Shown one piece after another: positions 1 through 2,995 of a DNA stretch of 5,879 nucleotides. The DNA comes from Spirochaeta sp. (GTDB taxonomy: Bacteria > Spirochaetota > Spirochaetia > DSM-27196 > SLAA01). A program made the position numbers and the translations under genes. The stretch lies in the NCBI GenBank assembly GCA_020201015.1, contig JAIVHN010000233.1:1-5879 (forward strand), given 5' to 3'. The notes under the pieces are model-generated. The model did no database searches and had not been told where the DNA came from. It saw nothing but the letters and a program-made list of their open reading frames with translations. Position 1 is the first letter of the stretch. Each line of letters starts with the position of its first letter.

Positions 1-10
1 AGTACGATGT

Positions 11-16
11 AGGAGG
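11..16 (+). promoter_or_regulatory. Ribosome binding site of vapB
   Basis: A perfect AGGAGG lies 5 nt before the ATG at 22, which fixes the antitoxin start. The operon promoter and the operator expected for autoregulation must lie left of the window, since only 21 bases precede the gene. Confidence 0.85.
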
Positions 17-21
17 GCCCA

Positions 22-300
22 ATGGCAATTTTGCAGGTACGCGACATTGACGATGCACTCTACGAACAGCTCAAGCGTGTAGCGCAGCAGCACCGGCGCT
101 CAGTGAGTCAGGAGGTGATGTATGTCCTTGAGGAGTATCTTGCGGCCCCAGACAGGCCACGGACAAATGCTACCGAAGAGTTCCTAAAACTCTCGGGCAG
201 TTGGCTAGATGACCGGCCTGCACAGGATATCGCGCGTACCTTGCGGCAAGAGCGGCGCAACAGTAGTCGCTTCACGGAGTCGAGCAATGTATTTGATTGA
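22..300 (+). CDS. vapB: FitA/VapB-like ribbon-helix-helix antitoxin
   Basis: This 92-residue protein is the antitoxin of a type II toxin-antitoxin pair. Residues 2-7 (AILQVR) form the short N-terminal strand that pairs in an Arc/MetJ-type dimer and contacts operator DNA; about 10-24 and 27-40 are the two helices, with the HRRS motif (24-27) at the turn, as in FitA-like antitoxins. The C-terminal part, about 55-85, carries SGSWLDDRPAQDI and an Arg-rich tail, the usual toxin-wrapping segment of this family. Its stop codon lies inside the start of the PIN-domain gene, so the two are translationally coupled. By family knowledge it should neutralise the toxin by binding its active site and repress its own operon with the toxin as co-repressor. 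The start is supported by AGGAGG 5 nt upstream. The call rests on motif recognition and the partner gene. Confidence 0.9.
   Translation: MAILQVRDIDDALYEQLKRVAQQHRRSVSQEVMYVLEEYLAAPDRPRTNATEEFLKLSGSWLDDRPAQDIARTLRQERRNSSRFTESSNVFD
276..279 (+). promoter_or_regulatory. Internal ribosome binding site of vapC
   Basis: GGAG inside the antitoxin coding region, 7 nt before the ATG at 287. It selects this ATG over the in-frame ATG at 209, which would add 26 residues with no PIN-domain character. Confidence 0.7.
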
Positions 301-694
301 TACCGATATCGTCATCTACAGCTTGAAGAATGATGAGCAGGTTAAAGCACGCTTCCGTGAGACCAACATGCTCCGGAAGTCGATCTCGGTTATTACCTAC
401 GGTGAGTTGGTGTACGGCGCTCGCAAATCGCAGTATCCGGAGAAGAACCTTGCTACCGTCTCTCGTGTCGCGGATATCTTCCCCATTCTGGGCGTGAGTC
501 GATCTACCATGGATGTGTTCGGAAGTCTAAAAGCTTCGCTTGAGCAGGCGGGCACACCGATAGACGACATGGACATGATGATTGCCGCAACGGCATTGTT
601 GGAAAACCTGATACTGGTGACAAACAACCTCAAACACTTTCAGAGAATTGACGGTCTTCAGATTGAAAACTGGGTCACTGAGGAGAGTTTCTGA
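287..694 (+). CDS. vapC: VapC-like PIN-domain ribonuclease toxin
   Basis: A 135-residue PIN-domain protein, the normal size for VapC. Family members are Mg2+-dependent endoribonucleases that block translation by cutting tRNA or rRNA; the target of this one cannot be read from the sequence. The acidic metal-binding residues are visible: D5 in MYLIDTD at the end of the first strand, E40 in ITYGELVYG, and D96 (also D93/D94) in PIDDMDMMIAATA. The C-terminal pattern LVTNNLKHF...GLQIENW (about 110-129) is highly typical. Nothing looks broken, so the toxin should be active. Its first 14 nt overlap the antitoxin gene, giving coupled translation with antitoxin made first. The ATG at 287 is chosen because the protein then begins exactly at the canonical strand MYLIDTD and has GGAG 7 nt upstream. 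The last six residues (VTEESF) lie beyond the conserved IENW, where an opposite-strand transporter remnant may begin. Confidence 0.93.
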   Translation: MYLIDTDIVIYSLKNDEQVKARFRETNMLRKSISVITYGELVYGARKSQYPEKNLATVSRVADIFPILGVSRSTMDVFGSLKASLEQAGTPIDDMDMMIAATALLENLILVTNNLKHFQRIDGLQIENWVTEESF

Positions 695-695
695 C

Positions 696-1099
696 AGCGT
701 GTGTGGACGCCCAGCCATAGGCATGTGCCGGGAAATCATTGACCGTGCTTCAAGCTGGGGTGTCCGCCGGTAGGTTGAGGGGCGCGGGGTCCTCCTCCCA
801 AAATCGCAGGGTGGGAAGTAGTGATATGAGAAGAACAAGTGCGGCGCCAAGCACCGGAATCAATACCGCAATCAATAGAGGGAACACCATCTCGCCCACC
901 GAGAACCCAAGCGAAGAAAGACTCAGAGCCTTGCCACGGTTCTCTGCAAAGTAATGATTGTACGGTACACATAGCCCTTGAGCGGGCGAACATCGATCCG
1001 ACCCCCAAAGTTCATAAGAAGCACCGAGGAGCCGATGGTAGCCACCGCGTACAAAGCCCCGAAACCGGTGTTGCTGAGTCCGAGATCGGCCAGAATATG
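696..1099 (-). pseudogene. Decayed MFS transporter remnant
   Basis: No intact gene occupies this stretch, but the minus strand carries MFS-transporter sequence split between frames. Reading along it, 1099-974 encodes LGLSNTGFGALYAVATIGSS then LLMNFGGRID, the usual entry to TM2 and the following cytoplasmic loop. In another frame, 959-753 encodes NHYFAENRGKALSLSSLGFS then VGEMVFPLLIAVLIPVLG and a further hydrophobic helix, the TM4-TM6 region with its typical RGxAL motif. A third frame, about 757-665, contains HTLSETLLSDPVF, resembling the linker before TM7. Roughly 50 residues expected between the first two pieces are missing, as are TM1 and the whole second half of the transporter. At least one frameshift plus an internal deletion are therefore needed, and the gene cannot be functional. 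The substrate is unknown. Small deletions rather than sequencing errors are implied by the missing segment. The family call is confident; the third piece is weak. Confidence 0.75.
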
Positions 1100-1124
1100 G
1101 GGGGGCTGCAACGGGGGCCAAAGC

Positions 1125-1153
1125 TTGCGCGCCGCGCGACCCGTCGCTACACT
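1125..1153 (+). promoter_or_regulatory. Candidate sigma70 promoter of the racemase, leaderless
   Basis: TTGCGC (1125-1130) and TACACT (1148-1153) are separated by exactly 17 bp. Transcription would begin about 7 nt after the -10, at 1160, which is the A of the racemase ATG. No purine-rich ribosome binding site lies in 1140-1159, which fits a leaderless mRNA. Each hexamer matches the consensus at four of six bases. This is a prediction from spacing and hexamers only. Confidence 0.5.
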
Positions 1154-1159
1154 GTCTCC

Positions 1160-1855
1160 ATGAAAACCATTGGACTCCTGGGCGGAATGAGTTGGGAAAG
1201 CACGGCGCAGTACTACAGCTACATCAACACTATGGTGAAGGAGCGCCTTGGAGGTCTGCACTCGGCCGAGATTGTGCTCGTAAGCATTGACTTTGCGCCG
1301 GTGGAGGCGCTGCAGGCTGCAGGTGACTGGCAGGCCGCGGGGCGTCTGCTTGCAGGCAAGGCGGCCCAAGCTCAGGCAGCCAGAGCGGAGTTTTTGGTGC
1401 TTGCCACCAACACCATGCACAAGGTTGCGCCAGCCATTGAGGCGGCAATCACCATTCCGCTGCTGCATATTGCGGACGCTACGGCGAACAGAATTCTTGC
1501 CAAGCAGAGCAGCCCATGTATTGGCCTGCTGGGCACACGTTTCACTATGGAGCAAGAGTTCTACGCCGGACGACTGCGAGACATGCATGGCATTGAGGTA
1601 CTCACCCCACCCCCAGCCGACCGCGAGATCGTACATCGAATTATTTACCAAGAGCTGGTTCTTGGCCGCGTCCTGGAGAACTCACGTGCTGAGTATGTTC
1701 GCATTACACAGGATCTTGCAGCGCGCGGGGCAGATGGAGTTATCCTTGGCTGCACCGAGATTGGCATGTTGTTGCGCACCGACGACCTGGCAGTGCCGCT
1801 TTACGACACCACCGGCATTCATGCCGAGGCCGCGGTAGATGAGGCCCTAAGATAA
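1160..1855 (+). CDS. ygeA: Aspartate/glutamate racemase, YgeA-like
   Basis: A 231-residue cytoplasmic, cofactor-independent racemase of the Asp/Glu/hydantoin racemase superfamily, the normal full length. It is expected to interconvert L- and D-aspartate and/or glutamate, supplying or recycling D-amino acids. The signature N-terminus MKTIGLLGGMSWEST begins at residue 1, LATNTMHKVAP spans 81-91, and GADGVILGCTEIGMLL spans 190-205, ending in YDTTGIHAEAAVDEAL. The two catalytic positions of this fold are T83 and C198. Most racemases of the superfamily have two cysteines; the E. coli YgeA enzyme, as I recall from its structural study, uses Thr83/Cys197 and acts specifically on L-substrates, so this protein looks like the same atypical type. 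An in-frame ATG at 839 is rejected as start because the added 107 residues are antisense to the transporter remnant. It has no ribosome binding site; see the leaderless promoter. It is convergent with the FecR-like gene, 17 bp away, so it is probably monocistronic. Confidence 0.9.
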   Translation: MKTIGLLGGMSWESTAQYYSYINTMVKERLGGLHSAEIVLVSIDFAPVEALQAAGDWQAAGRLLAGKAAQAQAARAEFLVLATNTMHKVAPAIEAAITIPLLHIADATANRILAKQSSPCIGLLGTRFTMEQEFYAGRLRDMHGIEVLTPPPADREIVHRIIYQELVLGRVLENSRAEYVRITQDLAARGADGVILGCTEIGMLLRTDDLAVPLYDTTGIHAEAAVDEALR

Positions 1856-1872
1856 ACTCAGCGCTCCACCAC

Positions 1873-2802
1873 TTACCGCGCAACACCTAAGCTCCGAAGC
1901 TGCTCTGCGTACTCGGCCCCCCGCGGGTCTTGGCTGCGTTCAATACGGTTGATATAGGAACGCGCCTCGTCGCTACGCCCGGCAGCATCCAAGCTCAGCA
2001 CGAGCAGTGCGGCCGGTTCAAACTCAATGTCATCTGCTGCATGTAACTGTGTCTCTACCACCGGCTGCAGCAAAGCAATGGCCTCCGAGAATGCAAGGCC
2101 GTCGTAGTGCAGCTGGGCCAGCACCAGTGCATGCGTTTCGTAATAGGTGCTCTCGGGATCCGGCGAGACGCGTGAAAGCAGCCGGTAGGCACCCGGAAGA
2201 TCCTCGGTGAGATAGCTCAGGTAGCCAAGAAGAAAACTAAACTCGGGGCCCTCCGCGCCAAGTGCGTCGGCATCTTCCAGAGTTTGGCGGGCAGTCAGGT
2301 ACAGCCCGGCATCAAGATAGGCCAAAGCCTCGGCAACGAGTTCATCTGCCAACTCACCGCCCGCCCAGGGGAGAGCGGCATCTGAGCTCTCGGCCTCGGT
2401 ACCACGGACCCCTGCAGCAACGCTGCCTCGCCGGGAGGGTGAGTCAAAGCTCATGCTACGGATGCGCGTGCGCACCATTGCTCCAAGCTCACGGGTAGAC
2501 GGTGCGGTACTCCGGCCCACAATCTTCTCAAGCTCGTAGCTGCCTGCCTGCGTAAGCAAGATGCGCCCAGCTGGTAGATCAAGTTCCAGCAGCGCGTTGT
2601 CACGCAGAATCAGCACGCCGTTTGAGGGAAGTTCATCACCAATCTGTAGCAGCGCGCGTTCTACGAGCGGTGTCTGCAAGTGGATCTGTCCTTCAAGATA
2701 GGCCACATGGGCAGTCTGCTGCGCCGACAGGACTTCCGGTGTTGCTATGAAAAACCAAGCGAACAGCGTGGCGAAAAGGACTGAACCGATTTTTTGCAGC
2801 AT
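1873..2802 (-). CDS. Exported FecR-like/TPR protein
   Basis: A 309-residue exported protein. Residues 1-27 form a signal peptide (K4, hydrophobic 6-20, L-S-A before the cut at 27/28), with no lipobox cysteine, so a soluble periplasmic or envelope location is likely. Residues about 30-135 resemble a FecR domain: VAYLEGQIHLQ, then IGDELPSNGVLILRDNALLELDLPAG, QAGSYEL, and the closing GSVAAGVRGTEA. Classical FecR proteins are transmembrane anti-sigma regulators; here there is no inner-membrane anchor or N-terminal cytoplasmic tail, so it is a FecR domain in a secreted scaffold, probably sensing or binding wall/carbohydrate material (inference). Residues about 148-305 are Ala/Leu-rich paired helices (ALAYLDAGLYLTARQTLEDA, LLGYLSYLTEDLPGAYRLL, ALVLSLDAAGRSDEARSYI) of tetratricopeptide type. 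The ATG at 2802 is chosen over an ATG at 3027 because it gives a clean signal peptide and has GGAGAGGA just upstream. It is divergent from the transglutaminase-like gene, suggesting joint control. Confidence 0.8.
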   Translation of the reverse strand: MLQKIGSVLFATLFAWFFIATPEVLSAQQTAHVAYLEGQIHLQTPLVERALLQIGDELPSNGVLILRDNALLELDLPAGRILLTQAGSYELEKIVGRSTAPSTRELGAMVRTRIRSMSFDSPSRRGSVAAGVRGTEAESSDAALPWAGGELADELVAEALAYLDAGLYLTARQTLEDADALGAEGPEFSFLLGYLSYLTEDLPGAYRLLSRVSPDPESTYYETHALVLAQLHYDGLAFSEAIALLQPVVETQLHAADDIEFEPAALLVLSLDAAGRSDEARSYINRIERSQDPRGAEYAEQLRSLGVAR

Positions 2803-2806
2803 GTGT

Positions 2807-2814
2807 TCCTCTCC
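2807..2814 (-). promoter_or_regulatory. Ribosome binding site of the FecR-like gene
   Basis: GGAGAGGA on the minus strand, its GAGG core ending 5 nt before the ATG at 2802-2800. It decides the start against an upstream in-frame ATG at 3027, whose product would lack a signal peptide at its N-terminus. Confidence 0.75.
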
Positions 2815-2819
2815 AAGGC

Positions 2820-2844
2820 TGGTGCTTTGCCAAGAGTAGCACCA
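2820..2844. repeat. 7-bp inverted repeat, candidate operator
   Basis: TGGTGCT (2820-2826) and AGCACCA (2838-2844) form a perfect 7-bp inverted repeat around an 11-nt centre. It covers the predicted -10 (2833-2838) and transcription start of the FecR-like gene, a position where a bound repressor would block that promoter; in RNA it could alternatively form a weak hairpin. It is not a terminator: there is no T-run and it lies upstream of the gene. Function is inferred from position only. Confidence 0.4.
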
Positions 2845-2861
2845 ATTACTGCACCACACAA
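2833..2861 (-). promoter_or_regulatory. Candidate promoter of the FecR-like gene
   Basis: On the minus strand TTGTGT (2861-2856) and TACTCT (2838-2833) are 17 bp apart. Transcription would start near 2826, giving a leader of about 24 nt that contains the ribosome binding site. The hexamers are partial matches (four of six each), so confidence is moderate. Confidence 0.4.
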
Positions 2862-2930
2862 TGCTGCCGCTGAGTCTGGCCGGACGGAACAGGCCACTAC
2901 ACGGCGCTCGACACACGTCGCCGGGCAAAC

Positions 2931-2959
2931 TTGACAGAGCGCAATGCGTGGCGTAGCGT
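2931..2959 (+). promoter_or_regulatory. Candidate sigma70 promoter of the transglutaminase-like gene
   Basis: A perfect TTGACA at 2931-2936 is followed after 17 bp by TAGCGT (2954-2959), a weak -10 that keeps the most conserved T, A and final T. Transcription would begin near 2966, leaving about 30 nt of leader before the GTG at 2996. A second TAGCGT lies 5 bp downstream. Confidence 0.5.
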
Positions 2960-2965
2960 AGCGTT
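2946..2965 (+). repeat. Four tandem GCGTN pentamers over the -10 region
   Basis: GCGTG-GCGTA-GCGTA-GCGTT runs without interruption. The array spans the end of the spacer and the -10 of the candidate promoter, so it places two identical TAGCGT hexamers 5 bp apart. Loss or gain of one unit would shift or remove a -10. Four imperfect copies are few, and the array may be incidental. Confidence 0.45.
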
Positions 2966-2984
2966 AAGCAGCGCACATGCGCGC

Positions 2985-2990
2985 AGGAGG
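2985..2990 (+). promoter_or_regulatory. Ribosome binding site fixing the GTG start
   Basis: A perfect AGGAGG lies 5 nt before GTG at 2996. An in-frame stop at 2954 (TAG) limits the frame upstream and no in-frame ATG occurs before the hydrophobic signal segment, so this site decides the start. Confidence 0.85.
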
Positions 2991-2995
2991 CCGGG

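Noticed and set aside
209..286. Upstream vapC start at 209
   Set aside because: The 26 extra residues lie inside vapB in another frame and precede the canonical first PIN strand.
839..1159. N-terminal extension of the racemase from an in-frame ATG at 839
   Set aside because: The added 107 residues have no family similarity and are antisense to the MFS remnant; the canonical MKTIGLLGGMSWES start is at 1160.
923..1651. A 242-codon minus-strand frame as an intact gene
   Set aside because: Only its last third (about 974-1099) resembles MFS; the rest is antisense to the racemase, so it is a remnant plus shadow.
1856..1905. Bidirectional terminator between the convergent racemase and FecR-like genes
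   Set aside because: The 17-bp gap and flanks hold no strong GC stem followed by a T-run on either strand.
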